Assembly: GCA_021401465.1 (NCBI GenBank) | Contig: JADDMT010000046.1 | Location: forward strand, 62,001 to 126,000 | DNA: 64,000 nt | Reading direction: 5' to 3' | Source of the DNA: Teratosphaeria epicoccoides | Lineage: Eukaryota > Ascomycota > Dothideomycetes > Mycosphaerellales > Teratosphaeriaceae | In this document: positions 32,239 through 43,885 of the stretch, one piece after another | How positions within the stretch are numbered: the first letter of the stretch is position 1 | Layout of the letters: each line of letters starts with the position of its first letter | The notes under the pieces: model-generated | What the model was told of the DNA's origin: nothing | The model's input: the letters and a program-made list of their open reading frames with translations, nothing else | The model's database searches: none | Made by a program: the position numbers and the translations under genes

Positions 32239-35087
32239 ATGGGCCCCAGCGAAGCATCAATGCAGAGTGGGACGCACGATATTATCGACATACGCTCGGA
32301 TACAGGTGGAATTGAATTGCAGCATGAGATTGTTGCCGGACTCAAGCCGGAGACTGGATACGAGAAGACTCTGCCAACGTTGCTTCTTTACGACGAGAAA
32401 GGGCTGAAGCTTTTCGAACGCATCACGTACCTGGACGAGTACTATCTCACTAGCGAGGAGCTGTCGGTGCTCAAGAAAGATGCAGTCAGTATTGCAGGAC
32501 GCATACCCGAAGGTGCCATGGTCATCGAGCTCGGCAGTGGGTGAGTGTCGAATGTATCGAATACCTCCGAGCTCGCGATATTGAGTGATGGCAGGAATCT
32601 ACGCAAGATCAAGTTGGTCCTCGACGCTTTGGAAGCGTCGAAGAAGCGTGTTCATTACTATGCCTTAGACCTGATGGAGTCCGAGCTCGAGCGTACCTTG
32701 GCCGAAGTACCGCTATACCAATATGTTGAATGCTCTGGCCTGCATGGCACATACGAAGATGGGCTTGCGTGGATGCAACGCCCTGATAATGCCTTGAGCC
32801 CTAAAGTGATCATGTCCATTGGGTCCAGTATTGGCAATTTTTCACGCTCAGACGCAGCCAACTTTCTGAAGCAGTTTGCAACAGCTCTGAATCCCAGCGA
32901 TGCTCTGTTGATTGGAGTAGACGCTTGTCAGGTGCCCGACAGAGTATACCGTGCTTACAATGACAGTGAAGGGTACGTAAATCGCTTCCCATAGTTTCGC
33001 AAAATCTCTAACCGTGACTCAGGATAACGCACGATTTCACGTTGAATGGCCTCCAACATGCGAACAAACTGCTTGGGTCCGAAGTCTTTAGCTCCGCTGA
33101 CTGGGAGACTGTTGGCGAATACGACGTCGAAGGCGGGCGACACCGAGCGTACGTCCTACCGAATAAGGATCTCACCATCCTGGGCGTCCCATTGGGACGT
33201 GGAGAAAGAATTCGAATCGAAGAGAGCTACAAGTACAGTCAAGCGCAAGCGAAAGAGCTGTGGCGCGCAAGTGACGTTGTGGAAACTGATGTCTGGACCA
33301 ATCAGAAGGCCAACTACGGTAGGGTTCTGCGCTTATGCTCCGACGTGGGTGAAATGCTTCCAAGGTTCTCATCTGCTGACATAGGTTTCAGCACTTCACT
33401 TTCTGAAACCAACAAAGATGTTCCCAACAAAGCCAGAGGTCTATGCCAAACATCCAGTGCCCGGTCTGGATGATTGGCATCAGCTATGGGTCACCTGGGA
33501 CCTTGTCACACGACAGATGATTCCTGAAGAGGAACTTCTGTCGAAGCCGATCAAGTTAAGAAATGCTTGTATCTTTTACCTGGGCCATATACCAACATTT
33601 TTCGATATGAAGTTGAGTGAGGCCAATGGACAACCACTCACTGAACCTGAATACTTCTCCAAGATTTTTGAGCGAGGCATCGATCCTGATGTCGACAATC
33701 CAGAGCAGTGCCATGCTCACAGTGAGATACCTGATGATTGGCCTGCCTTGGAAGAGATCTTGAACCATCAGGCGAGGGTACGTGAACGAGTTGCAAAGCT
33801 ATATGAGTCGGGTGAGGCGTTTGAGGTACCTTGGACTGGGCGAGCACTTTGGCTTGGCTACGAACATGAAATCATGCATTTGGAGACCCTCCTCTATATG
33901 TTGTTGCAAAGTGATTGGAACAGACCGCCCGCGATCAGTCCCAAACCGGATTTCCAGAAGCTTGCCGCCGCCGCGCATGCCGCTGCTGTCGAGAACGAAT
34001 GGTTCGACATCCCGGCGCAAACTGTTGAGTTGGGCCTTGATGACCCGGACACTGGGGAAGGACCCATTCGTCACTTTGGCTGGGACGTAGAAAAACCTGC
34101 CTACAAGGCCCAAGTCGGCGCATTGAAAGCACAGGCACGTCCTGTGACCAACGGGGAGTATGCTCGCTACATGAGAGCGACGGGCACAGATCACCTGCCG
34201 GCGTCATGGATTTCCATTGCCGGCTCCAATGGCGTCACTGAACACATGAACGGCGATTCCGACCTCCACGATTTTGTCTCGGTCAAGGCAGTGCGCACAA
34301 TGTATGGACCAGTGCCATTGAAGTACGCTCTTGACTGGCCTGTGTCTGCATCATTTGATGAGTTGAATCGATGCGCGAAGTACATGGGCGGTCGCATCCC
34401 AACCTTGGAAGAAGCTCGCAGCATCTACCAATACGCAGAGGTGCTAAAGAAATATGGAGTCGAAAAGGCTAACTCCAAGACCATTCCTGCTGTCAACGGG
34501 TAAATGGACATGAAGCGCCTGCAGATCCTTCACTGACATATTTCCAGCCACTTGTCGAACGAGGGTGTGCAGGAGTCACCGCCATCCAGGCCTTCGTTAA
34601 AAAGCGGCGCCAACGTCGCAGCTTGCCTCGATCCCACCAAAATCTTCGTTAATCTCGATAAGGCAAATGTTGGCTTCAAGAATTGGCACCCCGTGTCGGT
34701 AACACAGAACGGCAACAAGCTTGCTGGGCAGGGAGACATGGGTGGCCTTTGGGAATGGACTAGCTCGCCATTGGCGAAGCAGGATGGATTTGCGCCCATG
34801 AAGCTCTATCCTGCTTACAGTGGTGAGGACAATCTGCGTTTTTGATGCTCATCCAGACGCTGACGGTTCCTGCGATAGCCGACTTTTATGACGGAAAGCA
34901 CAATGTTGTGCTCGGCGGATCTTGGGCGACGCATCCGCGGGTAGCGGGTCGCAAGACCTTGTAAGTAACGCACTACATCATGATGACTTTAGGCTCAATG
35001 GACGACTGACTTGTTCGCAGCGTCAACTGGTACCAGCGCAATTACCCGTATGCCTGGGCTGGAGCGCGTCTGGTGAAGGACGCCTGA
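32239..35087 (+). CDS. EGT1: Ergothioneine biosynthesis protein 1 (histidine trimethylase + sulfoxide synthase)
   Basis: Seven exons: 32239-32540, 32595-32972, 33023-33318, 33392-34499, 34548-34822, 34879-34960 and 35021-35087; all phases agree and give 835 aa. Residues about 40-340 are the EgtD-like SAM methyltransferase (YDEKGLKLFERITYLDEYYL, VIELGSGNLRK, SIGSSIGNFSRSDA) that makes hercynine from histidine. Next is a DinB-like iron-binding domain with WLGYEHEIMHLETLLYMLL, then the FGE-sulfatase-like domain (TNGEYARYMRATG, GDMGGLWEWTSSPL, VVLGGSWATHPRVAG, YPYAWAGARLV), the EgtB-like part that joins hercynine and cysteine using oxygen and Fe(II). Fungal Egt1 combines both activities; a separate PLP lyase finishes ergothioneine. 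The product protects against oxidative stress. Introns are 48-73 nt. Confidence 0.96.
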
Positions 35088-35840
35088 GACGGCTGGCCAC
35101 AGCTCTCTTGCTTCCACTCGAATTGCCCACGATCTTTTAAGTAAAGTAAATATCAGTCTCTCACGTCTTCGGGAAGCTCAAAAGTTGCGTTCGCATTGCT
35201 TGAATACAGTCTGTTCCAGCGTGCTGACACATGCCACTCATATCAACGTTTCCAGGGGTGCGATTCAGGGTCTCTGACATGTGAAGGCAGGTGCGCCACG
35301 CGAGCAAACGGCGACCATTCTCAGCCTCGTGTAACCAGCTCGTGACGTCGACCGCGCACTATCTACTCGAAATCATTCTATTGTTGATATTCGTATACAA
35401 ACGGCAACGCGACAAGCTACGCGTCATTCGAAACAACAACGACGACAGCCTGCGAATTGCGGGATCCCGCTTCATCATCAACTACCTTCCGCGAACAGAA
35501 GTTCAACACTTTTGCCGTCGCTACATAGACATTGCATCAACGGCAGCAACCCTCTCGGAACCTTTCTTCCGCCTGCATCATAGCAGCAACGCCAGTTCAG
35601 GGGTGTGATCACCTATTGACGACCTACCATACACCCCACCCTCGGCCGTCGTGAGCATTACAGGCAAGTTCTACCTTGCTACACTGAAATGCAGAGTCAA
35701 CCGACCGCCGCAAATCCTCAATTCCCGCGAGCCTCCACCCAGACAGCCTCCCAAAGTAGACACCTCAATACCGGAGCGACGAGCAGGTCGCCACCGAAGC
35801 CCCGCAGGCCTCAAAAACGACATTTTCGTATTTAGAAAAT
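35088..35840. other. Intergenic region
   Basis: EGT1 3' flank and promoter of the next gene. Short frames only; nothing convincing. Confidence 0.55.
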
Positions 35841-37234
35841 ATGCCTAACGGCATCTACAGATGGCAAGAAGGCGGTGGTCTTGGTAGGTCACCAGCTCGA
35901 CGGAGCGGATTGAAATAAAGTAGAAGTCTGACAGCTGCTTAGTCCACCACTGCCCCATCTGCGAACAGCCTCTAACCAACCCAAATTCCCGCACAAAGTG
36001 TTTGGGTCAGCATGTAGAGTGGTGCAAGAGGTACCACACACAACTCTTCAAGAAAGGTAGGTCGTCAGCCTTGATGAGCACCAGAAGAAGCGAGCCACGC
36101 TGATGTACCACAGGGTCCAGCAGCGAGTGTGCGCCATGCCGAAAAAGTGATGAGCAGCACATCAAGCGACATCGAGAGATTGCCGAGCTACTTCGTCAGC
36201 TCGACGAGCTTCAAACGCAACAGGACGAACCACAAACGCCCAGGCCGCTCGCCGAGCGTCGGCAGAGCGCTGCATACGCACCAAGTCCGCTCTCGAAAAA
36301 AGAGCGCAAGGCAGCGAATAAGGCAGCGAAGCATGCAGCAAATCAACTCAAGGTCATCACCACCGTACAGGTCGACTTTGTCGATAAGGCGCTTCATCCG
36401 CCAGACGATTATATGGATGAGGCAGCAAAGGAGGCAGGGCTGCTCGAAGACCCGGACATCAAGCTCAACATATACTTCCACAAAGGTACGTCCAACTCTC
36501 GCGAGGTGCGCCATCGCCATCTCGAACGTAGGAACTCTAGCCAAGGCAACGAGGAGGACGAGGCTGAGCTCGAGATGGCCATGAGCGCTCTCAATGTGCA
36601 GAAAGTGGAAAATATCGGGTCAGATGCTCAACGCAAGATCGTTGCGGCTATCCGCACTGCTGTCAAAGATGACCTGATCATTCTGCGAAGGGAGTCGGAG
36701 GAGATTGGTATGAGGAAAGCTGGGTTCTGGCGTTGGGCTAGTCGCAAGGCGTACAATCGCCTTGTGGCTCATGGCAGGATCTGGGCAGACAAGACCGAGC
36801 AGCCAGAGGCCACCAGGAGAAAGGACTCTGCTCTTTCGGCACGAAGGGAGGGCGGGGAGATCGACGCTGTCGGCGGAGCCGAGGCCATCGAAGACAATGG
36901 TATGGAAATTGACATTGATGCAACTGCAAAAAGGGCTGAGGCTGTGGCGTCACCGCCTGTAGTCCCAGCCAAGGACCTCTCTGACAGTCGGCCGACCAAG
37001 ACGTCGAAGACTACCAAGCTCTCAGTCACCACGCCGTCGAGAAAGTCACCGGCATCAGCAGTCGGTGGTGCCTGGACGACTGTCGGCAAAGTCAAGACAT
37101 CGAAGACACCAAATGGTGCCATCAAGCTGAAGCTGAGCACCAACGGTGGTCTCTCACAGTTTAAAGCCGCGCCGAGGAACAACGCCTTCAGCAGATTAGG
37201 TAGCGACTTCAGAGACGCCGACCAAGACCACTAG
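35841..37234 (+). CDS. Cys/His-rich nuclear-type protein of unknown function
   Basis: Three exons by eye: 35841-35883, 35943-36056 and 36114-37234, 425 aa with consistent phases. The start is MPNGIYRWQEGGGLVHHCPI. A zinc-binding-looking N-terminal module follows: C-x2-C (HCPICEQ), then KCLGQHVEWCKRYH, then ECAPCRKSDEQH. Next come a charged helix (HIKRHREIAELLRQLDELQT), Lys/Ala-rich basic stretches and a Ser/Thr/Lys-rich tail ending NAFSRLGSDFRDADQDH. The lack of signal peptide and the basic character suggest a nuclear protein; I do not recognise the family. At 36486 a GTACGT could act as an internal donor, but the frame continues sensibly through it. Confidence 0.75.
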
Positions 37235-37886
37235 GGTCATCGTAGGCAAAGGAGCCTCAGCAGGATGAGCCTGGTCTTCGTGATTCGTCAAGAAGTTGCT
37301 TTCAGGTAAGCCCTCATCACGGAGCAGCTCGCTGCTGTCACTTCTGGCCAAGGGAGTTTTGGCATATTTCTTTCTCTGTCGTCTTGGATCCCGCGGCGCT
37401 TATAGTTGGGCAGCTTCTACTCCTGGCTCGGGTTGGCGAATGCACTGGGCATTGATTATTGCTCGTACAGCATTGCACCTCAGGTGGATGTAAAAGAAAA
37501 AGTCCACATGTTTTCAGTCTGTTCCCATGAACATCTCGTCATTCAACTGAGTACGTTTCGATTTGCTTGATATCAATTTCAGTGCTTGCCCCGATAATGC
37601 ATGAAGGCGCCTTTGCTGGTGTAGGACAATATTACGACAGTAGGAGGTGGGAGTCTAAAGTGGACACGCGGCAGATTGGCCCTTGCGTCATGGCCGAGCT
37701 ATGCTTGTTCCACTGCCCGGATTGGGGTTTTCGTAGCCCAAGCCATCAAACGGCATGAGAGACGGACGTTGTTCATATTTTTGAGTCTTGTAGGCTGGGA
37801 AGTTCGAAACTGAGAAACGTCGTACAGCAGGAAATGGCCTTTGCAGGGGATGTGGGTCTAGCAAACACGCCACGATTTGATTCGCG
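37235..37886. other. Intergenic region
   Basis: No supported gene. This is the promoter region of the GT17 gene. Confidence 0.55.
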
Positions 37887-39035
37887 ATGATCCTGGGCGC
37901 CAGGTCCTTTCTACGGCCTACCAGACTTGTCGGCCTCCTGGTTCTCGTCTGCCTGATCTATGTTGCGAAACGAGCCTACGAGTCCAAGGACCGGCTCCAC
38001 GCCCTACAACCAGACCTTTATCGGCGGAGCAATGTAGGCCGAGCTGATCTTCTACTGCTGCCGGACAAGATTGGCCAATTCTGTGAAGCTCATGGGTTCC
38101 AGGAGTATGATGGCCATGGCCATGGTCCGCGAGCACGAAGAATATATGATTTATTCCTAATCTCAACGGAGCTAGACTGGCTGGAAATCAGACTGCATAC
38201 ACTTTCACCCTATGTCGATTACTTTGTTATCGTCGAGTCCAAGACGACGTTCACAGGACGGGACAAGCCTGCATTCTTGGAGTCGAATTGGGAAAGATTC
38301 GCTGCTTTCCACCACAAAATTATCCATCGCGTGGTTGCGGACCCTGGCGAAGCTGTAGGGAGCCGGACATGGGATCATGAAGACTATATGCGCAATGCAT
38401 TATTCAACGATGTCTTCCCAGGCCTGAGCGGCACCGAACATGAAGCTCAGGACGGAGACGTCTTGATCGTGGGCGACATAGATGAGGTGACGAAGCCCGA
38501 GACTCTTGTCGTTCTGCGCAAGTGCGCCATCCCAGAACGTTTGACTCTTCGAAGTTATTTTTACTACTATTCATTCCAATGGCGCCACCGCGGCGAGCAG
38601 TGGGCACATCCGCAAGCCACCCTCTACCACGGCACCTCGTCCACCATCTCACCAAAGGATCTCCGGAACGGCGAAGGTCCTCATGGCTGGTTCTTTCTGG
38701 GCGACTTCCAACGCTGGTGGCAGAAGGCAGATCTTTGGAACGCAGCGTGGCATTGCAGTTCATGCTTTGCGACCGTGGCCGAGATGCAGGCCAAGATGAA
38801 CAGCTTCTCGCATTCGGGCTGGAATACGGAGAGCAACAGAGATCAGGCGACTATTGTCGAGAGGGTGCGAAATGGGTTGGACTTGTTTGGGAGGCCGGGG
38901 GAGGTCTATGACAAGATTGAAGACAACCAGGATATGCCAGGATATGTCAAGCAACAGAGCCAAAGATTCGGGTATCTCCTCGATCGGGACGGCACAAATG
39001 CTGGATTTACTGACGTTGCGATTGGCGAATCCTGA
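37887..39035 (+). CDS. Glycosyltransferase family 17 (GnT-III-like) type II membrane protein
   Basis: Single exon, 382 aa. An N-terminal signal anchor (LVGLLVLVCLIYVA) follows a short basic cytosolic tail, the layout of Golgi glycosyltransferases. The GT17 core is clear: IYDLFLISTELDWLEIRL, LSPYVDYFVIVESKTTFTG, the D-x-D-type metal site VGDIDEVTKPE at about 196, SYFYYYSFQW and GWFFLGDFQRWWQKADLW. Animal GT17 is the enzyme that adds bisecting GlcNAc to N-glycans. Fungal members are common but their acceptor is unestablished, so only a beta-GlcNAc-transferase-like activity is inferred. Confidence 0.9.
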   Translation: MILGARSFLRPTRLVGLLVLVCLIYVAKRAYESKDRLHALQPDLYRRSNVGRADLLLLPDKIGQFCEAHGFQEYDGHGHGPRARRIYDLFLISTELDWLEIRLHTLSPYVDYFVIVESKTTFTGRDKPAFLESNWERFAAFHHKIIHRVVADPGEAVGSRTWDHEDYMRNALFNDVFPGLSGTEHEAQDGDVLIVGDIDEVTKPETLVVLRKCAIPERLTLRSYFYYYSFQWRHRGEQWAHPQATLYHGTSSTISPKDLRNGEGPHGWFFLGDFQRWWQKADLWNAAWHCSSCFATVAEMQAKMNSFSHSGWNTESNRDQATIVERVRNGLDLFGRPGEVYDKIEDNQDMPGYVKQQSQRFGYLLDRDGTNAGFTDVAIGES

Positions 39036-39479
39036 TTTGGGTAACGTGACGAGGGTTTTGATCTATCACTACCCGTGGCTTTTGGGCGTAGTCACAAGCT
39101 GCTTGCCAATCAATGGCCCAAAGCACGTCCGTAGGTTACACGTTGAGCATGGCCTGGTAAACTGTGGACGTGTGCCACAGCACGCATCGCACACAAACGC
39201 TCTGCATCTGATTTCAAGCTGAGGCGTGACAGTTGCACAGCTTGTTGCGCACATTCGGACAGAGGTACATGTATCATGTGCAAGTCGCAGCTACCCGCTG
39301 ACAGCTGCGTGACGACAACATTCCAGTCCGATGCATCATATGTGCAGCCTTGCTGCATAGTGCAGGTGCTCCTTGCTCTTCTGCTTGTCCGGCTTTTCAA
39401 ATTCCCCATCATTCTCCCGATCGCAAGAGCCGCAAACCGCAAACACACGCGACAAAAGACTTGGCTCACAGCGAGCCAA
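39036..39479. other. Intergenic region
   Basis: Nothing beyond short frames. It separates two same-strand genes. Confidence 0.5.
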
Positions 39480-40444
39480 ATGCCGGATGTATGCGAGAGG
39501 CTAAATGAACCATCGATACCACAATTTATCATCTCATGGTACGCGCGCCGTGATTTGCCGAACTGAGACATCGGCTGAATAGCATAGCGCCTTGATGGGA
39601 TGGCTCTTCCTCTGCTATATACCCCAATACGGACGCATCGTCTCCCGCAGATCCGCCGAAGGCCTCTCGACTCTCTACATCCTTCTCGGCTCCCTCTCTG
39701 GCGTATGCGCCGTCGGCAACATCATGATGCTGCCCTCGAGCGCGGTCGAGATTGGCTGCTGCCGGACGAATACGAGGCTCGCCTGCATCAGCGGCTTGCT
39801 GGGCATCTTGCAAGTCACTTTTGGCATTTCATGCTTCTGGGTTGTGCTGTTCATGTACGTCTACTACAGCGAGGAGGAAGCAGATGCAGATATCAAGGGG
39901 AGGCGTCACCCGAGCTCGGGACCTGATGAGACATTTCACCGCGCTCGGCAGGCGTGGATTGTGCTCATGATCGCTTGTGGCTTCGCACTGGCTGTACTTC
40001 TGGTGTGCGCCGTGATATTTCACTGGTTTCCGTGGGCTGCCCAGTCTTGGGCGGATCTCCTCGGTGTCTGCGTGGCTGTCTCTGCATGCATTCAGTGGGT
40101 TCCACAGGTGGCGACAACTTGGCAGCTGGGCCATCTAGGCAGCTTGAGTGCGTTGGGACTGTGTCTGCAGGCTCCTGTGAGCGATGCGAGCCGTTCCCCG
40201 TCGGAGTGAGACAGTGCGAGCTGACTGTGTTTAGTACGCCTGGGCCTTCGGTCTCAGCATGCTGGTTCGTGTGGGCTTCGCGGGCTGGTCCGCATGGATT
40301 GTGTACTTCATCGTGGGCGCAATGCAGCTCGTCCTTATTAGCTTCGCTGTCGTCTTCGCAATGCGCGACAAGACCATACCGAAAGACGAACGGAAGCACG
40401 TGGCACACCAAGCAACGGAGACCACGCATCTACTGGAGTCTTGA
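39480..40444 (+). CDS. PQ-loop repeat membrane protein
   Basis: Three exons by eye: 39480-39538, 39588-40176 and 40235-40444; introns of 49 and 58 nt; 285 aa. The start MPDVCERLNEPSIPQFI leads after the splice into ALMGWLFLCYIPQYGRIVSR, the first PQ-loop (Y-x-P-Q) with the usual RRSAEGLS. A second PQ motif is WVPQVATTWQ, followed by GSLSALGL. Seven hydrophobic segments can be traced. The family includes lysosomal/vacuolar cationic amino-acid and cystine transporters (Ypq, cystinosin) and SWEET-like carriers, so a vacuolar-membrane solute carrier is likely; the substrate is not determined. Without exon 1 the first helix would be truncated. Confidence 0.85.
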
Positions 40445-40656
40445 CAACTAGGCTGCAAGGCTCGGCGTTGGGGTATCGTCCGTAGACAGCAGTCTCAATT
40501 TCAGGATCAATGCGAGTGGAGCCCTTGTCAGGTGGCATTCTTGCATTGCAGCAGCTGGCAGCGGTGGGCTAAGTTTGGCGCGCTCTCTTGCAGTGAGGTC
40601 TTAACCAAGCATATGCAACTGTTGATATCCACGCGATCCATGCGGATCAAGGTCTG

Positions 40657-41521
40657 CTACCTCTTCTTCCGCCGCGGCGTTACCTCTTGAAGCTGTTGCA
40701 GTTTCTCGCGAGCCCACTGCTCTCGGCGATTGAACGGCCCGTTGAACATGGCCGGCAGGAATCGCTTCGAATCTGTTTCGGCTAGTCAGCGCGAGTCCAG
40801 CGAGTTCAGAGCACACCGCCAAGCGATCTCATTCGGCGCGGAGAGGTTCAGACGTACTGGCATGATCTTCCGCAAACTCGATGCTTTCTGCGCCTTTGTG
40901 CTTGGCTTCCGTAATGGCTTCTTCCAGGAGCGCAGTACCCACGCCCTTCTTGCGATATCTCAACTTCACCGTCCACCCTTTGATCTCGCCTCTCCAGGCC
41001 TTCTTCCTCTTCTGCCTGCTCTCCCCAGACACCCACTCAATGACCAAAGCTCCAATGATCTCTTTGCCAAACTTCGTGATGATGATCTCGCCGTCACCAA
41101 GCCACTTCCAGTTGATATCTTCTGCAGCAAAGAGATAATCTTTGGTGGCGTATCGCAAGAATGCGAAGAAGATCATGAGTAGACCTATGCCAGTCATGAC
41201 GGTGTAGTAGTAATCGTGATAGCGATCCCACATATAGCGACCTGCAAGTGCAATGAAAGCTACTACCGCAGTCAGGTTCAGAGGATGCGAGATGAGGTGA
41301 CTGTTGGCGGTTTGTCTCTGCTGCGCGATGCTGTCGGCGACCAGATTGAGAGCATCGATCCGCTCCTCCTGATACGTGGGCTTGTACGTGGTGAGCTCCG
41401 GCACACCCTCGAGAGGATCTGCTGGCGGCCAAGGCACATCAATCTGGTCGTCGTCGCCCATGACTGGATCGACTGCGTGCGAAAGCGGTGACGGCGGTAG
41501 GGAGGCTGCGCTCGCTCTCAT
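40657..41521 (-). CDS. Membrane-anchored GNAT-family N-acetyltransferase-like protein
   Basis: Two exons: 40858-41521 and 40657-40772 (85-nt intron, GTACGT...ACAG), 259 aa from the Met of MRASAASLPPSPLSHAVDPV. The frame is open a further 134 codons upstream (to 41923), but that part is Arg/Ser/Pro-rich and unlike a conserved N-terminus. Two adjacent hydrophobic helices (LNLTAVVAFIALAGRYMW and YTVMTGIGLLMIFFAFLRYA) precede a GNAT core with strand IIGALVIEWVSG and the acetyl-CoA-binding loop RYRKKGVGTALLEEA. Exon 2 adds SKRFLPAMFNGPFNRREQW and a basic tail. Similar fungal proteins are uncharacterised; the substrate is unknown. The gene is convergent with the PQ-loop gene. Confidence 0.75.
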
Positions 41522-42592
41522 CGACGGGGGGGTGGAGCTGGGGCTCGCCGGAGGCGAAGCGTGCAAGCGGAGATTCGTTCGTAAAGAAGCAAAGAAAGCT
41601 GTTTGCAAGACATGATCACGGTTAGAAGGGATTCGGGAGCGATCTCGTGCTCGTTGCGCGCCGAGACAGGATTGTCGGATCACCCACCGGCTGAAGTCCT
41701 GAAGCCCGGGACTGTGTTGGTGAGGAGAGCAGAGCGCTGCTGTTCCCTCAGCGTTTGTCTGTGCAGCTGTACCCTGGTTGTATCTTCGCGAGAGGCTTCT
41801 AGTGTCAGGTAGGGAACGGTGGGTGGAGGGGCAAAGGGGGAATTCGAGGAGGTCGAGTGGCTCCTGCGACGGTGCGAGGCAACGTGAGCAGCGCCGTGAC
41901 TCGCGAGGGGAAGGTGTAGACAACGATGGCCGCCAACGGCAGCATTGACGCCACTGACAGGCTGTAAATGGGTTTGAGTCCGTCCCATGATGGACCTAAC
42001 CACCACATGGACTCGCGGGCTTGCGCATCTCTTGTGCGGGCGACGAAGGAGAAAACCGTTGGCGGGAGAAGGTGCAGCGTTGGCCTACTTATGAGTGGGA
42101 GACGGGGAGACATGACCGGCCGCGTTGGGCAGAGAGCAACGACAAAACGGTGGGTGAATCAGAGAACAGCTAGGAGGTAGCTTATCCGATAAGAGCGAGG
42201 GAAAAATCGGGGTGGCTTGCATGGTGAAGGCGGGCGGGAGGGCGAGGATCACGCGGTTCTGAATGAATAATAACATGCACACGATTCGTGGAACATGTAA
42301 CCGACAGGAGATCGTCCCAGTGAAACGAAGTCGGTGTCAGCTCTTTGGTCGATCCTTGGTTGGCCAAGAAGACGAGAAAAGTAACACATGCTCTTCCGAC
42401 CGAAGCAACTCTTGCCGACCGGCCAGCTTGGCTTCGACGACACCCAGGTCACACTGAGCATGTTCAACACTGCCTTCTTCAGAACACAGTCGAAGACGAA
42501 ACGACGGCCAAGCAGAACGGCCCCGACACAATACTCTGTACGCTTTGACTCTCATGTAGGCCGAGCAGTATCCCGTGCAGTCGACAGCCCTC
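41522..42592. other. Intergenic or 5'-leader region
   Basis: Upstream of the GNAT gene and 3' of BUB3. The GNAT frame stays open through 41923, so an N-terminal extension or 5' UTR intron may lie here. A short membrane-type frame at 41805-42008 is listed separately. Confidence 0.5.
41805..42008 (-). CDS. Possible small membrane protein (67 aa)
   Basis: Starts MWWLGPSWDGLKPIYSLSVA and continues with a hydrophobic segment (MLPLAAIVVYTFPS), ending Pro-rich. Its codons look plausible, but no family is recognised. It overlaps, in another frame, the open 5' extension of the GNAT gene, so it may instead be an upstream exon or leader frame of that gene, or chance. Confidence 0.28.
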   Translation of the reverse strand: MWWLGPSWDGLKPIYSLSVASMLPLAAIVVYTFPSRVTALLTLPRTVAGATRPPRIPPLPLHPPFPT

Positions 42593-43681
42593 TCACTTCT
42601 TTGCCTCCTTGCCTTTAGCTTCATTCTCCCCGAGCACGCGCACGAAGACTTTGCAGACCGAAGCATCGACCTCTTGGTCCTCCTTGCCATCCTCAAAGCC
42701 GGGACTGATCGCCACCGCCATCGTGCGCCCGTCGGGGCTGAAGTCCAGCGCCGCCACGCTCGCCTGCAACTTAGGAAACTGCTTGATCCTCCTCTTGGTC
42801 TGCGCGTCCCAGAACGCGACCACGCCATCGCCCCCGCCAGTCGCGAAAGTGCCATGAATTGGATGGAAAGCAAGAGCATTGACCGGATAGACGATATCGA
42901 CTTCCTGCGCACCTTCCTCAGCGTCTTCTGAAGTGATCTTCTCCGTTTGTCGATGGCATTTGAAAGCGTATGTCTTCTTCTGCTCTTCTTCCGCAAACCA
43001 CTCCACGCCAACTCTGCCCTCGATTGATGATGCGGCAAAACCGGTGCCATCCGGCATGCAGGCGATACTCCTGGTCATGAACTTCAGACTGCTCTCCCTA
43101 CTCTGCCATGGCTCTACTGTCAACATTGCTGCATCCGATGTCGTTGTGCCCGCCTGCTCGACGAGCATACGTAGAGCGTGAAGGTCGTAGACCGAGACTT
43201 TGCGCTCCGCCATTGCGACTACGCAGCGGCCGCCGCTCAGAGCGAGAGCGAAGGGTTTGGCTGCCAGTTGTATGCGGGTATATCGTCCGTCTTTCGGATC
43301 GTGTACATGCATCGTTCCATCCCAGCTAGTCGATATCACGATCCGTTGCTCGCTGCTATACGCGACCTTGTTGCTCGCTGCTTCATGCGTGCTCATCACC
43401 GTCTGCTCTCCATTTGCACTGCTGGTATCGACACTTCGCACGTCGTGGTCCAGTCCCACAAAATAGAGTCTGCCTGGCTCATCTTCACTCCAGCACAGGT
43501 CGAGCACGGGTGCGCGTGCTTGTATGCCTGTCTCTCGGACGAACGAGTCGCCCTGTGGCTCGTAGATGGAGAGAGTGCGATCCCACGAGCCTACAGTCAG
43601 CTTGCCAGTGCTGTGCGAGAACTTTAATGACGATATGGCATCACTGGGACCATCTGGGAGCTCGATGTAGTTGCTCATCAT
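42593..43681 (-). CDS. BUB3: Spindle-checkpoint WD40 protein Bub3
   Basis: Single exon, 362 aa, the family's usual length plus a small tail. WD40-type blades are visible: ISSLKFSHSTGKLTVGSWDR, VISTSWDGTMHVHDPK, NALAFHPIHGTFATGGGDG and VAALDFSPDGRTMAVAIS. The sequence KTYAFKCHRQTE followed by VYPVNALAFHP is diagnostic for the Bub3/Rae1 group, and the GRVGVEWF block fits Bub3. Family knowledge: Bub3 binds Bub1/Mad3 GLEBS motifs and phosphorylated Spc105/Knl1 MELT motifs at kinetochores to delay anaphase. Rae1 is the alternative, but sequence flow and length favour Bub3. The gene is divergent from GPN2. Confidence 0.88.
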   Translation of the reverse strand: MMSNYIELPDGPSDAISSLKFSHSTGKLTVGSWDRTLSIYEPQGDSFVRETGIQARAPVLDLCWSEDEPGRLYFVGLDHDVRSVDTSSANGEQTVMSTHEAASNKVAYSSEQRIVISTSWDGTMHVHDPKDGRYTRIQLAAKPFALALSGGRCVVAMAERKVSVYDLHALRMLVEQAGTTTSDAAMLTVEPWQSRESSLKFMTRSIACMPDGTGFAASSIEGRVGVEWFAEEEQKKTYAFKCHRQTEKITSEDAEEGAQEVDIVYPVNALAFHPIHGTFATGGGDGVVAFWDAQTKRRIKQFPKLQASVAALDFSPDGRTMAVAISPGFEDGKEDQEVDASVCKVFVRVLGENEAKGKEAKK

Positions 43682-43885
43682 TCAAGAACTTCTCAATTGG
43701 GCAGGAGCGCAATGCGGTTGTGTTGATTCGGGTTGTTTTGAGGATCACATGCGAACGAGCCGGGCTCGCGGATCTCCCCGCGCCGCCCAAGATGGGAACC
43801 TTCTCGAGCAGACTTGCCTCGTCGATCTCGAACAACACACACAGATAATCCACCATAACCACATACCAGTGGCGAGGCACTCCAA
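43682..43885. promoter_or_regulatory. Divergent promoter between BUB3 and GPN2
   Basis: 204 bp between two outward-facing starts. Shared control is inferred from spacing only. Confidence 0.5.
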
